From Microcella alkalica (GTDB lineage Bacteria; Actinomycetota; Actinomycetes; Actinomycetales; Microbacteriaceae): a stretch of DNA of 64,000 nt. The stretch lies in contig NZ_JABUKC010000002.1 in NCBI RefSeq assembly GCF_014595885.1, positions 124,001-188,000 on the forward strand. The letters are read 5' to 3'. A program made the translations under genes and the position numbers. Below, piece after piece: positions 25,951 to 34,703 of the stretch (its first letter is position 1; each line of letters starts with the position of its first letter). The notes beneath the pieces were generated by a model that worked only from the letters and a program-made list of their open reading frames with translations, ran no database searches and was not told the DNA's origin.

Positions 25951-27171
25951 GTGTCGAACAGCGCTGTTCCCCAAGGGGGATTCGCCGAGGCGGGTGCCGA
26001 TCTCGAACTGGTCGGCATCACCAAGCGTTTCCCCGGCTTCACCGCGATCGAGGATCTGGACCTGCGCATCCCCGCAGGCTCGTTCTTCGCGCTGCTGGGC
26101 CCGTCCGGCTGCGGCAAGACCACGACCCTGCGTCTCATCGCCGGGCTCGAGGAGCCGACGGCCGGCCGCATCCTCATCGGGGGGAAGGACGTCACGTCGA
26201 CGAAGGCGTTCCAGCGCCCGGTGAACACGGTGTTCCAGAGCTACGCGCTCTTCCCGCACATGACGATCCTGGAGAACGTCGCGTTCGGTCTGAAGCGTCG
26301 CAAGGTGGCGAACGCGGATGCTCTGGCTCACGAGGCGCTGCGTCTGGTCGAGCTCGACCACGTGTCGGCGCGCAAGCCGGCGCAGCTCTCCGGCGGGCAG
26401 CAGCAGCGCGTGGCGCTGGCGCGCGCGGTCGTGAACCGACCCGCGCTGCTGCTGCTCGACGAGCCCCTCGGCGCCCTCGACCTCAAGCTCCGTCGGCAGA
26501 TGCAGATCGAGCTGAAGGACATCCAGGACACGGTCGGGCTCACCTTCCTCCACGTCACGCACGATCAGGAGGAGGCCATGACGATGGCGGACACGGTCGC
26601 CGTCATGAACAAGGGCGTCATCGAGCAGATGGGGCCGCCGCAGGAGCTCTACGAGCTGCCCCGCACAGCGTTCGTCGCGACCTTCCTCGGTCAGTCGAAC
26701 CTCATGACGGGCCGCGTGGTGAGCTCGGGCGGCACGTCGATGGTCGTCGACGTCGCCGCCGGCCAGGTCGAGGTGCCTGCCGAGCGCGCGCAGCGCACCT
26801 CCGGCGAGGTCGTCGTCGGCATCCGGCCCGAGAAGGTCACGCTGCACGCGAGCGACCCCGGCCGGCAGACCGGTCGCAACGTCGTGGGCCCCGGCCGCAT
26901 CACCGACGTCTCCTTCAGCGGCGTGAGCACCCAGTACGAGATCACCTCGCCTGCGCTCGGCGTCTTCACCGTCTTCGCGCAGAACACGAGCATCTCGCGC
27001 ATGCACCACGACGGCGACGAGGTCTGGATGAGCTGGGAGGTGGGGCACACCTTCGGCCTCGCCGACGAGCCCTCGTCGGTGTCGGCGAACCGGTTCGCCG
27101 ACGACACCGACACGAGCATGATCGCGACCCAGCGTCGCGAGCAGCTCGAGGCGGAGTTGGAGGGGGCCTGA
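25951..27171 (+). CDS. polyamine ABC transporter ATP-binding protein (PotA type)
   Basis: A 406-residue ABC ATPase. Walker A LLGPSGCGKTTTLRLI, the Q-loop, the signature LSGGQQQRVALARAVV, Walker B LLLLDEPLGALD and the switch His in LHVTHDQEEA are all present. The C-terminal 130 residues form the TOBE/OB regulatory domain typical of PotA and MalK. I start at the GTG at 25951 behind GAAGGAG (25934-25940); the hydrophobic family core begins about 10 residues later. It is 53 bases after the binding-protein gene and 3 bases before the first permease. It energises import of polyamines across the cytoplasmic membrane. Confidence 0.94.
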   Translation: MSNSAVPQGGFAEAGADLELVGITKRFPGFTAIEDLDLRIPAGSFFALLGPSGCGKTTTLRLIAGLEEPTAGRILIGGKDVTSTKAFQRPVNTVFQSYALFPHMTILENVAFGLKRRKVANADALAHEALRLVELDHVSARKPAQLSGGQQQRVALARAVVNRPALLLLDEPLGALDLKLRRQMQIELKDIQDTVGLTFLHVTHDQEEAMTMADTVAVMNKGVIEQMGPPQELYELPRTAFVATFLGQSNLMTGRVVSSGGTSMVVDVAAGQVEVPAERAQRTSGEVVVGIRPEKVTLHASDPGRQTGRNVVGPGRITDVSFSGVSTQYEITSPALGVFTVFAQNTSISRMHHDGDEVWMSWEVGHTFGLADEPSSVSANRFADDTDTSMIATQRREQLEAELEGA

Positions 27172-27174
27172 TCC

Positions 27175-28086
27175 ATGGCCTTCGGCGCCTTCGCGACCGC
27201 CACGACGGCGGCTGAGCCGGCGGCCCGCAGGAAGAGCCCCATCGCGCTCCTGCTGCTGCTGCCCGGTCTGTTCTACCTGGGCCTGTTCTTCCTGGTCCCG
27301 CTGCTCTCGCTCGTCATCACGAGCCTGCAGGAGCCCGACCCGCTGATCTTCGGGCAGTACCAGAACGCGTTCCGGTGGGAGAACTACGTCACCGTGCTCG
27401 AGCAGTACTGGCCGCAGGCCGTGCGCTCGTTCGGGTTCGCCGCCGTCGCGACGCTCTGCGCGCTGCTCATCGGCTTCCCGCTGGCGTACTTCATCGGCAT
27501 CACCCTGCGGCGGTGGCCCCTGCTGCAGGCTCTCGCCCTCGTGCTCGTCATCGCTCCGTTCTTCATCTCGTTCCTGCTGCGCACGATCGCCTGGAAGCAG
27601 ATCTTCTCCGACGAGGGCCCGGTCGTGGGCTTCCTGCAGTCGTTGGCGATCCTGCCGCCGGGCGTCGCGATCACGGGCTCGGCGTTCGCGGTGATCTTCG
27701 GTCTGACGTACAACTTCATCCCGTTCATGACGCTGCCGATCTACACCTCGCTCGAGCGGCTCGACCTGCGCTACGTCGAGGCCGGGGGTGACCTGTACGC
27801 GAGCCCGCGCTCGACGTTCTTCCGGGTCACCCTGCCGCTCGCGGCGCCGGGCATCATGTCGGGCACGCTGCTGACGTTCATCCCGGCGGCCGGCGACTAC
27901 ATCAACGCCAGCCGCGAGTTCCTCGGCTCGACCGACACCGCGATGATCGGCAACGTCATCGAGGCGAACTTCCTCGTGCTGCAGAACTTCCCGGCGGCGG
28001 CGGCGCTCTCGCTCGTGCTCATGGCGGCGATCCTCGTGCTCGTGAGTGTCTACGTGAAGCGCAGCGGAACGGAGGACCTCCTGTGA
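27175..28086 (+). CDS. polyamine ABC transporter permease (PotB type)
   Basis: A 303-residue inner-membrane permease with six predicted helices. The cytoplasmic EAA loop that contacts the ATPase is seen as VEAGGDLYASPRSTFFRVTL near residues 200-219. The long first periplasmic loop (EPDPLIFGQYQNAFRWENY) is typical of PotB. It starts 3 bases after the ATPase stop and ends in a GTGA overlap with the second permease, so the two permeases should be made in equal amounts and pair as a heterodimer. Confidence 0.94.
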   Translation: MAFGAFATATTAAEPAARRKSPIALLLLLPGLFYLGLFFLVPLLSLVITSLQEPDPLIFGQYQNAFRWENYVTVLEQYWPQAVRSFGFAAVATLCALLIGFPLAYFIGITLRRWPLLQALALVLVIAPFFISFLLRTIAWKQIFSDEGPVVGFLQSLAILPPGVAITGSAFAVIFGLTYNFIPFMTLPIYTSLERLDLRYVEAGGDLYASPRSTFFRVTLPLAAPGIMSGTLLTFIPAAGDYINASREFLGSTDTAMIGNVIEANFLVLQNFPAAAALSLVLMAAILVLVSVYVKRSGTEDLL

Positions 28087-28880
28087 GAGGCTTCGGCAAG
28101 TACGCGATCTGGGTCTACTCCGCGATCGCGCTGACCTTCCTGATGATCCCGATCGTCTACACGATCGTGTTCTCGTTCAACGACTCGCGACGCACCAACA
28201 TCGTCTGGCGCGGCTTCACGCTCGACAACTGGCTGAACGTCTGCGAGGCGCAGGGCGTCTGCCAGGCGTTCGCCAACAGCATCCTCATCGGCGTCGTCGC
28301 GACGATCCTCGCCACGACGCTCGGCACGATGATCGCGATCGCCCTCGTGCGCTACCGCTTCCGGTTCCGCTCAGCGACGACGCTGCTGCTCTTCCTGCCG
28401 ATGGCGACCCCGGAGGTCGTGCTCGGCGCGGGTCTCGCCGCGCAGTTCCTGCAGGCCGGCGTGCCGAAGGGCATTGGCACGATCATCCTCGCGCACACGA
28501 TGTTCTGCATCAGCTTCGTCGTGGTGACGGTGCGGGCGCGCGTGGCGAGCCTCGATCCGGCGCTCGAGGAGGCCGGGCGCGACCTGTACGGCTCGCCGCG
28601 CGCGGTGTTCTGGCGCATCACGTTCCCGCTGCTGTTGCCGGGCATCATCGCCGCCGCGCTGCTGTCGTTCGCGCTGAGCTTCGACGACTTCATCATCACC
28701 AACTTCAACCGGGGCGCCGACGTGACCTTCCCGTCGTACGTCTACACGGCGGCCGCGCGCGGCATCCCGGCCGAGGCGAACGTCATCGCCTCGGGGGTGT
28801 TCCTGCTCGCGATCGTGCTCGTGGTCGTCTCGCAGGTGTCGGCGGCGGCGCGTCGCCGGCGCCTGGCGAAGGCGAGCTGA
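28083..28880 (+). CDS. polyamine ABC transporter permease (PotC type)
   Basis: A 265-residue permease with six predicted helices and an EAA loop, EEAGRDLYGSPRAVFWRITF (about residues 162-181). The SFDDFIITNF segment near residue 200 is characteristic of PotC/PotI proteins. The GTG start overlaps the previous stop as GTGA. It is the last gene of the importer operon and is followed by a strong hairpin terminator at 28899-28932. Confidence 0.94.
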   Translation: MRGFGKYAIWVYSAIALTFLMIPIVYTIVFSFNDSRRTNIVWRGFTLDNWLNVCEAQGVCQAFANSILIGVVATILATTLGTMIAIALVRYRFRFRSATTLLLFLPMATPEVVLGAGLAAQFLQAGVPKGIGTIILAHTMFCISFVVVTVRARVASLDPALEEAGRDLYGSPRAVFWRITFPLLLPGIIAAALLSFALSFDDFIITNFNRGADVTFPSYVYTAAARGIPAEANVIASGVFLLAIVLVVVSQVSAAARRRRLAKAS

Positions 28881-28898
28881 GCCGCCCGAGCAGCCAGC

Positions 28899-28932
28899 GA
28901 CGGCGCACGACCTCCCGGGGTCGTGCGCCGTC
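28899..28932. terminator. bidirectional hairpin terminator after the polyamine importer
   Basis: GACGGCGCACGACC (28899-28912) and GGTCGTGCGCCGTC (28919-28932) form a perfect 14-base-pair stem with a 6-base loop. It lies between the convergent importer and asparaginase genes. There is no clear U tract, as is usual in high-GC actinobacteria. Confidence 0.8.
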
Positions 28933-28988
28933 GTCGTCCTCGCGGACGGGCGGCTCAGCGGGCGGTGCTCTGCGGCCGGCGACCCCGG

Positions 28989-30065
28989 TCAGTGCACGGT
29001 GACGTGCAGCCGGCCGACGACCTCGTCGCCGCCGAGCACCGGCTCGACCGTGGCGCCGAGCACGGCGTCGGCGGCGCTCGCCTCGATGAGCCCCTCGGCG
29101 ACGAGCAGGGCGAGCGCGACCGGCGTCGTCGCCCGCATCGAGCCGTCGAGCACCTTCACGGCGACGGCGGCGCCCGAAGGATGGCCGATGACGACGAGGC
29201 CCTCGGCGCCGATCTTCGCGATCACGCCGAGCCGCTCGATCGCGAGGGTGTTCGCCCGCCCCGGCCCGTCGATCGCCCACGGCTGGGCGGCGACGGCGTG
29301 CATGAGCCGCGCGGCATCCGCGGTCTCGCCGCTCGCGACCCGCGCGATGCCGCGCGCGAGCGCCGCGAGCGAGGTGGCGTGCAGCGGCGCGCCGCATCCG
29401 TCGACGCTCGTGGCCCGCACCGGTTCACCGGTCCACGCCTCGATGGTCTCGACGATGCGGCGCTGCAGCGGATGTTCGGGCGAGAGGTAGCTCGCGGCGT
29501 CGGCGCCGAGTGCGTCGCTCGCGCGGAGGAACCCGGCGTGCTTGCCCGAGCAGTTCATCGTGATGCGTGCCGGCCCGAGCCCGGCTGCCCGACGCTCGGC
29601 GCGCTCGCGGGCGCCGAGCGGCCACTGCGCTGGGCACTGCAGGGCGGAGGCGTCGCGACCGTCGGCGGCGAGCATCCGTTCGACGACAGCGAGGTGCGCG
29701 GGCGAGCCGCAGTGCGAGGCGGTGGCCAGCACGAGCTCATCGTCGGCGAAGCGCGCCCCGGTGCCGAGCACCGCGAGGGTCTGCAGCGGCTTGAGCGTCG
29801 AGCGCGGCCAGACGGTCGCGTGCACGTCGCCGACCGAGCGCAGGATGCGCCCCGACGCGTCGACGACGGCCGCCGCCCCGAGATGGCGCGATTCGATCAC
29901 GCCGCCGCGCTCGATGACCGCGAGCTCGACCGAGCCGCCCGCCGTGAGCGCACCCGCGTCACCCGTGTCGCCGACGCCGCCGGCGCGGCCCACGCTCAGG
30001 GGCGCACCGACGGCTGCCGGTGGCGCCGCGCCAGGCCCCCCGGGCGCGGCACCGCCGGGGCTCAC
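28989..30065 (-). CDS. asparaginase (L-asparaginase II family)
   Basis: About 358 residues of the asparaginase family that is distinct from the classical AnsA/AnsB fold. Family-type stretches include HATVWPRSTLKPLQ (the presumed catalytic Ser/Lys region), ASHCGSPAHL, NCSGKHAGFL and DGCGAPLHA. The product would be aspartate and ammonia. The GTG at 30065 overlaps the GABA transaminase stop as GTGA and suggests coupling, but the first 40 residues are Gly/Ala/Pro-rich and a GTG at 29993 would give a 334-residue protein closer to the family length. Its place beside polyamine genes suggests a broader nitrogen-scavenging operon. Confidence 0.83.
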   Translation of the reverse strand: MSPGGAAPGGPGAAPPAAVGAPLSVGRAGGVGDTGDAGALTAGGSVELAVIERGGVIESRHLGAAAVVDASGRILRSVGDVHATVWPRSTLKPLQTLAVLGTGARFADDELVLATASHCGSPAHLAVVERMLAADGRDASALQCPAQWPLGARERAERRAAGLGPARITMNCSGKHAGFLRASDALGADAASYLSPEHPLQRRIVETIEAWTGEPVRATSVDGCGAPLHATSLAALARGIARVASGETADAARLMHAVAAQPWAIDGPGRANTLAIERLGVIAKIGAEGLVVIGHPSGAAVAVKVLDGSMRATTPVALALLVAEGLIEASAADAVLGATVEPVLGGDEVVGRLHVTVH

Positions 30066-31423
30066 GCCTTCGAGAGGGCCGCGTCGAGCACCGAGACGGC
30101 GTCGCGCAGCAGCTCGTCGCTGATGACGAGCGGGGGCAGGAAGCGGATGACGTTGCCGTAGGTGCCCGCCGTCAGCACGAGCACGCCCTGCTGGGCGGCC
30201 TCGGCGGCGATGCGCGAGACGGTCGCCGCATCGGGCTCGCCCGTCTCCGGGTCGACGAACTCGATCGCGAGCATCGCGCCGATGCCGCGCACGTCGCCGA
30301 TGACCGGGTGCTTCGCCTGCAGCTCGCGCAGCATCGGCATCAGCGTGCTCTCGATGCGCTTCGCGGCGCCGAGCAGGTCGCGTCGCTCGATCTCGTCGAA
30401 GACGGCGATCGCGGCGGCGCACGCGACGGGGTTGCCGCCGTAGGTGCCGCCGAGGCCGCCGGCGTGGGCGGAGTCCATGATCTCGGCGCGGCCGACGACG
30501 CCAGCGAGCACCATGCCGCCGGCGATGCCCTTGGCCGTCGTGATCATGTCGGGCTCGAGGCCGAAGTGCTCGCTCGCGTACCAGGCACCGGTGCGGGCGA
30601 CGCCCGACTGCACCTCGTCGGCGACGAAGACGATGCCGTTGGCGCGGCACCACTCCTGCAGCGCCAGCAGGTAGCCCTCGGCCGGCACGATGAAGCCGCC
30701 CTCGCCCTGGATCGGCTCGGCGACGAGGCACGCGAGATCCTGCGCGCCGACGCGCTTCTCCAGGTACGAGATCGTGCGCTTGGCCGCCTCCGCGCCCGAG
30801 AGCCCGTCGTGGAAGGGGTAGGAGTTGGGCGCGTGGTGCACGTCGCCCGCGAACGGCCCGAAGCCGAGGTTGTACGGCATGGCCTTGAAGTTCATGGCCA
30901 TCGTCAGGTTGGTGCGGCCGTGGTAGCCGTGGTCGAGCACCGCCACGCCGTTGCGGCCGGTGTGCTTGCGCGCGATCTTCACCGCGTTCTCCAGCGCCTC
31001 GGCGCCGGAGTTCACGAGCACGACCTTCTTCGCGAAGTCTCCGGGCGTGCGCTCGACGAGCAGCTCGGCGACGCGCACATACGGCTCGTAGGGGGTCACG
31101 GTGAAGAGCGTGTGCGTGACCTTCGCCACCTGCTCCTGCACCGCGGCGACGACCGCGTCGTTGGTGTGCCCGGCGCCCATGACACCGATGCCGCCGCCGA
31201 GGTCGATGAAGTGGTTGCCGTCGACGTCGACGACGACGGCGTCGTGCGCGCGGTCGATGTAGACGGGGAGAGTCGTGCCTACGCCGCCGGAGACGACGGC
31301 GAGGCGGCGCTCGTGCAGGGCCTGCGACTTCGGGCCGGGCACCGGGGTGACGATACGGCGCTCCTGGGCGACCTCGTGGTCGCCGAACGCGGCGGGAGCG
31401 GGCGCGGAGAGGGTGTCAGTCAT
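30062..31423 (-). CDS. gabT: 4-aminobutyrate--2-oxoglutarate aminotransferase
   Basis: A 453-residue class III PLP aminotransferase very close to actinobacterial GabT. It begins with the typical RRIVTPVPGPKSQALHERR segment. The cofactor Asp is in FVADEVQSG and the Schiff-base Lys is K298 in ITTAKGIAGGMV. It converts GABA to succinate semialdehyde, the step after the aldehyde dehydrogenase at 4174. The ATG at 31423 lies 9 bases after a minus-strand TACACT, so the mRNA leader would be only a few bases long. It is first in a two-gene operon with the asparaginase. A succinate semialdehyde dehydrogenase is not in the window. Confidence 0.95.
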   Translation of the reverse strand: MTDTLSAPAPAAFGDHEVAQERRIVTPVPGPKSQALHERRLAVVSGGVGTTLPVYIDRAHDAVVVDVDGNHFIDLGGGIGVMGAGHTNDAVVAAVQEQVAKVTHTLFTVTPYEPYVRVAELLVERTPGDFAKKVVLVNSGAEALENAVKIARKHTGRNGVAVLDHGYHGRTNLTMAMNFKAMPYNLGFGPFAGDVHHAPNSYPFHDGLSGAEAAKRTISYLEKRVGAQDLACLVAEPIQGEGGFIVPAEGYLLALQEWCRANGIVFVADEVQSGVARTGAWYASEHFGLEPDMITTAKGIAGGMVLAGVVGRAEIMDSAHAGGLGGTYGGNPVACAAAIAVFDEIERRDLLGAAKRIESTLMPMLRELQAKHPVIGDVRGIGAMLAIEFVDPETGEPDAATVSRIAAEAAQQGVLVLTAGTYGNVIRFLPPLVISDELLRDAVSVLDAALSKA

Positions 31424-31478
31424 GATGGGGTGAGTGTACTCCCGGGTGCTCCGCCCGGGTCGGGAGGAAGGGGCCCTC

Positions 31479-31964
31479 ATGGGGGCGCATCACGGCTACG
31501 CGGTCCGCATCGAGTGGACGGGCAACCGAGGCGAGGGCACGGCCTCGTACCGGGCCTACGGTCGCGACCACCGCATCCTCGCCGAGGGCAAGAACCACGC
31601 GATCGACGGCTCGAGCGATCGCACCTTCCACGGCGACGCTGAGCGCTGGAACCCGGAGGAGCTCGTCATCGCCGCCCTCGCCCAGTGCCACATGCTGAGC
31701 TACCTGCACGTCGCCGCCGTGAACGGGCTCGTCGTCGTCGACTACTCCGACGATGCGACCGGCACGCTGCAGACGCAGGGCGACGGAGGGCGGCTCACGG
31801 AGGCGACGCTGCGCCCGATCGTGACGCTCGCGGCGCATCACACGGCGGCGGATGCGGACCGGGCCGCGCAGCTGCACGAGCGGGCGAGCGAGTTGTGCTT
31901 CATCGCCAACTCGGTGAGCTTCCCGGTGCACCACGAGGTGCGCATCGAGGTCGCCGCCGGCTGA
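31479..31964 (+). CDS. OsmC family peroxiredoxin-like protein
   Basis: A 161-residue OsmC/Ohr-fold protein. These reduce organic hydroperoxides through two Cys. One Cys is seen in LAQCHMLSYLH (helix position typical of the family) and a second in ASELCFIANSV, so the pair looks complete. The start at 31479 follows GGGAGGAAGG; the longer frame from 31434 lacks support. It is divergent from gabT and seems to be a single-gene unit unrelated to polyamine use. Confidence 0.88.
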   Translation: MGAHHGYAVRIEWTGNRGEGTASYRAYGRDHRILAEGKNHAIDGSSDRTFHGDAERWNPEELVIAALAQCHMLSYLHVAAVNGLVVVDYSDDATGTLQTQGDGGRLTEATLRPIVTLAAHHTAADADRAAQLHERASELCFIANSVSFPVHHEVRIEVAAG

Positions 31965-32040
31965 AGCCCCTCGGAGCCGGTGCCAAGGCCGGGCGTGCGA
32001 GGATGGGAGCTTCGTGCTCGCTGACGCAAAGGACTCACTC

Positions 32041-33024
32041 GTGCGCCGCACCTCCGCCCTCCTGCTCTCGCTCGGCCTCGCGGCCTCCCTCGCCGCCTGC
32101 GCTCCGACCGCCGACGGCGGTGCGGACGACGCCGAGGCCACGTCGGAGGCCTGCCAGCCGGCCGCCTCCGGTGCCGCGTCGGAGTCGGTGACGGTCGCCG
32201 GCGACATCGAGTCGCAGCCCGAGATCACCTTCAACGGCCCGCTCGAGGCAGAGTCGACCGAGCGCACGATCGTCATCGAGGGCGACGGCGCCGAGGTCGC
32301 CGAGGGCGACACGGTCAACGTGAGCTACACGATCCTCAACGGCGGCACCGCCGAGCAGATCGAGACCACGTGGGAGGCCGGGCAGACCGTGCAGGTGCTC
32401 GTCGACAGCGAGTCGCAGCTGCTGTCTGGCCTGTCGAAGTCGCTGCTGTGCGCGCCGGAGGGCTCGCGCGTCGTCGGCGTCATCCCGCCGGCGGAGGCGT
32501 TCGGCGCCGAGGGCCAGCCGCAGTTCGGTCTCGAGGCCGACCAGTCGCTCGTGTTCGTCGCCGACGTCGTGTCGATCGCCCCGCAGCCGCTCGAGCGCGC
32601 GGAGGGCGAGGCCGAGGAGGCTCCCGAGGGCTTCCCCGCCGTCGAGCTGGGCGAGAACGGCGCTCCGACCATCACGATCCCCGACGAGGAGCCGCCGACC
32701 GAGTTCCAGCTCGCGACGCTGATCCAGGGCGACGGCGAGGAGGTCGGCGCCGACGACACCGTGACGGTGCACTACACGGGCATCAACTGGAACACCGGCG
32801 AGGTCTTCGACTCCAGCTGGGAGCGCGGCCAGCCCGCGTCGTTCCCGACCAGCGGTGTGATCCCCGGCTTCCGTGACGCGCTCGTGGGCCAGCTGGTCGG
32901 CTCGCAGGTCATCGCGATCATCCCGCCGGAGCTCGGCTACGGCCCGCAGGGCGGCACGCCCGACGGCTCGATCGGCGCGGAGGACACGATCGTCTTCGTC
33001 GTCGACATCCTCGCCACCTCCTAG
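32041..33024 (+). CDS. FKBP-type peptidyl-prolyl isomerase lipoprotein
   Basis: A 327-residue exported protein. The N-terminus MRRTSALLLSLGLAASLAAC is a lipoprotein signal with a clear lipobox. Two FKBP-like domains follow: a divergent one (about residues 80-185) that lacks most active-site aromatics, and a C-terminal canonical one (about 220-327) with VTVHYTGINWNTGEVFDSSW, VIPGFRDALVG and IIPPELGYG. It probably helps fold secreted proteins outside the membrane. I chose the GTG at 32041 because it begins the signal peptide directly and has AAAGGA upstream; another GTG at 32014 would add nine residues. It precedes dxr but is likely a separate transcript. Confidence 0.92.
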   Translation: MRRTSALLLSLGLAASLAACAPTADGGADDAEATSEACQPAASGAASESVTVAGDIESQPEITFNGPLEAESTERTIVIEGDGAEVAEGDTVNVSYTILNGGTAEQIETTWEAGQTVQVLVDSESQLLSGLSKSLLCAPEGSRVVGVIPPAEAFGAEGQPQFGLEADQSLVFVADVVSIAPQPLERAEGEAEEAPEGFPAVELGENGAPTITIPDEEPPTEFQLATLIQGDGEEVGADDTVTVHYTGINWNTGEVFDSSWERGQPASFPTSGVIPGFRDALVGQLVGSQVIAIIPPELGYGPQGGTPDGSIGAEDTIVFVVDILATS

Positions 33025-33074
33025 CCGTCGCCCCGCTCCGATCGAGGGGCGGCGGATGCCCGGCGCGCGTCGGG

Positions 33075-33080
33075 CAGGAT
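33075..33080 (+). promoter_or_regulatory. -10-like box of a leaderless dxr promoter
   Basis: CAGGAT is followed by 7 bases and the ATG at 33088. It is weaker than the TANNNT boxes elsewhere in the window but has the same spacing, and no ribosome site is present. Confidence 0.4.
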
Positions 33081-33087
33081 GGTCAGC

Positions 33088-34179
33088 ATGCGCGACGTCA
33101 TCATTCTCGGCTCCACCGGCTCGATCGGCGTGCAGGCGCTCGAGGTGATCGCGGCGAACCCCGACCGGTTCCGCGTGGTCGGGCTCGCCGCGGGTCGCAA
33201 TCGCGAGCTCGTGGAGGCGCAGGCGCGAGCCCACTCCGTGGAGCACGTCGCCCTCGGCGCCGAGGCCGCGGCGCAGCTCGTGCGGGATGTCGCCTGCGAC
33301 GTGGTGCTCAACGGCATCACCGGGTCGGTCGGTCTCGCGCCCACGCTCGCGGCGCTGCAGGCGGGGCGCATCCTCGCCCTCGCCAACAAGGAGAGCCTCA
33401 TCGTCGGCGGCTCGCTCGTGACCTCGCTCGCCGCGCCCGGCCAGATCGTGCCGGTCGACAGCGAGCACTCGGCGATCGCGCAGGCGCTGCGGTCGGGTGA
33501 GGCGCAGGAGGTGCGTCGGCTAGTGCTCACGGCGAGCGGCGGGCCGTTCCGCGGGCGCACGCGCGACTCGCTCGCCGGGGTCACCCCCGCTGAGGCGCTC
33601 GCGCACCCGACGTGGGACATGGGCCGCGTCATCACCACCAACTCCTCGACCCTCGTCAACAAGGGGCTCGAGGTCATCGAGGCGCATCTGCTGTTCGACG
33701 TGCCCTTCGACCGCATCGACGTGACCGTGCACCCGCAGTCGATCGTGCACTCGATGGTCGAGTTCGTCGATGGCTCGACGATCGCGCAGTGCTCACCGCC
33801 CGACATGCGCCTGCCCATCTCGCTCGGGCTCGACTGGCCGCACCGCGTGCCCGGCGTCGGGGCGCCGCTGGACTGGACGACCGCGAGCACCTGGACCTTC
33901 GAGCCGCTCGAAGATGAGGCGTTCCCGGCCGTGCGGCTGGCGAAGCGGGTCGGTGACGCGGGAGCGACCTACCCGGCGGTGTTCAACGCGGCCAACGAGC
34001 AGGCCGTGCACGCCTTCCACGACGGCGCGATCGGCTACCTGGGCATCCTCGACGTCGTGAGCGAGGTCGTCGAGCGGCACGAGGCGCAGCCGATGACCCT
34101 GGAGGGCGTGCTGGAGGCCGAGCGCTGGGCGCGCGCGGAGGCCGACGCGCTCATCGCGGGCGGGGCGTTCGCGGCCTAA
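33088..34179 (+). CDS. dxr: 1-deoxy-D-xylulose 5-phosphate reductoisomerase
   Basis: A 363-residue enzyme of the MEP pathway that makes 2-C-methylerythritol 4-phosphate with NADPH and a divalent metal. The nucleotide motif [15 protein letters not shown], the metal ligands in PVDSEHSAI, the flexible loop LTASGGPFR and HPTWDMG, and the conserved [10 protein letters not shown] are all seen. An alternative ATG lies three codons upstream at 33079. In relatives dxr is next to rseP; here two antisense kinase/lipoprotein pairs separate them by 3.7 kb. Confidence 0.97.
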   Translation: MRDVIILGSTGSIGVQALEVIAANPDRFRVVGLAAGRNRELVEAQARAHSVEHVALGAEAAAQLVRDVACDVVLNGITGSVGLAPTLAALQAGRILALANKESLIVGGSLVTSLAAPGQIVPVDSEHSAIAQALRSGEAQEVRRLVLTASGGPFRGRTRDSLAGVTPAEALAHPTWDMGRVITTNSSTLVNKGLEVIEAHLLFDVPFDRIDVTVHPQSIVHSMVEFVDGSTIAQCSPPDMRLPISLGLDWPHRVPGVGAPLDWTTASTWTFEPLEDEAFPAVRLAKRVGDAGATYPAVFNAANEQAVHAFHDGAIGYLGILDVVSEVVERHEAQPMTLEGVLEAERWARAEADALIAGGAFAA

Positions 34180-34187
34180 CGGCCTCG

Positions 34188-34703
34188 TCAGTCCTTCGGC
34201 TTGCCGTGGCCGGGAGGCGGGCCGGGCTCGCCGGGATTGCCGTTCCCGTTCCCGTTCCCGTTCCCGGTGCTCGGCGCCGTCTGCTCCGGGGCTGGCGCGG
34301 GCTCGCCGGTGGCGCCGCCGCCGGTGCCCCCCGAGTCGCTCGAGGGCGCCTCGGGGTTGACCGGGGCCGTCGGCTCCGCCGTCTCGCCCTTCGCTTCGGC
34401 GAGGGCGGCCTGCAGGTCGTTCCGCACGAGGCCGATCGCGACCATGATCGCGTCGAAGCGCGTGTCGCTGAGGTCGCCGCGCGAGTAGGCGGCGATGGCG
34501 GCGGCCTCGAGCTCGTCGAGGGCGCCGGCGGCTTCCGCCCAGGCCCCCGCGCTGGCGGATTCGGAGACCGCGAGCACGCCGGCCTGCAACTCTTCGGCCG
34601 CCGCCGCCGTGAAGACGCGCTCCGGTGCCGCGGGCGCGCATCCGCTCATGGCGAGCACGAGGGCGATCGCGATGGCGGCGCGGGTGCCGTGGCTGGCGCT
34701 CAT
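34188..34703 (-). CDS. lipoprotein paired with the preceding receptor kinase (copy A)
   Basis: A 171-residue predicted lipoprotein with signal and lipobox LVLAMSGC. The mature part begins with a helical domain of about 80 residues (EELQAGVLAVSESASAGAW and LDELEAAAIAAYSRGD, then LVRNDLQAALAEA), followed by a disordered Pro/Gly/Asn tail with Gly-Asn repeats. It shares this helical domain with the lipoprotein at 36116. The ATG lies in an ATGA overlap with the kinase gene upstream, so the two are made together. I know no function for this family; a role as the kinase's extracytoplasmic partner is inference from the duplicated pairing. Confidence 0.8.
   Translation of the reverse strand: MSASHGTRAAIAIALVLAMSGCAPAAPERVFTAAAAEELQAGVLAVSESASAGAWAEAAGALDELEAAAIAAYSRGDLSDTRFDAIMVAIGLVRNDLQAALAEAKGETAEPTAPVNPEAPSSDSGGTGGGATGEPAPAPEQTAPSTGNGNGNGNGNPGEPGPPPGHGKPKD
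34242..34265. repeat. hexanucleotide tandem repeat GTTCCC x4
   Basis: Four perfect copies of GTTCCC encode Gly-Asn repeats near the C-terminus of the copy A lipoprotein. Length changes would keep the reading frame. Confidence 0.85.
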
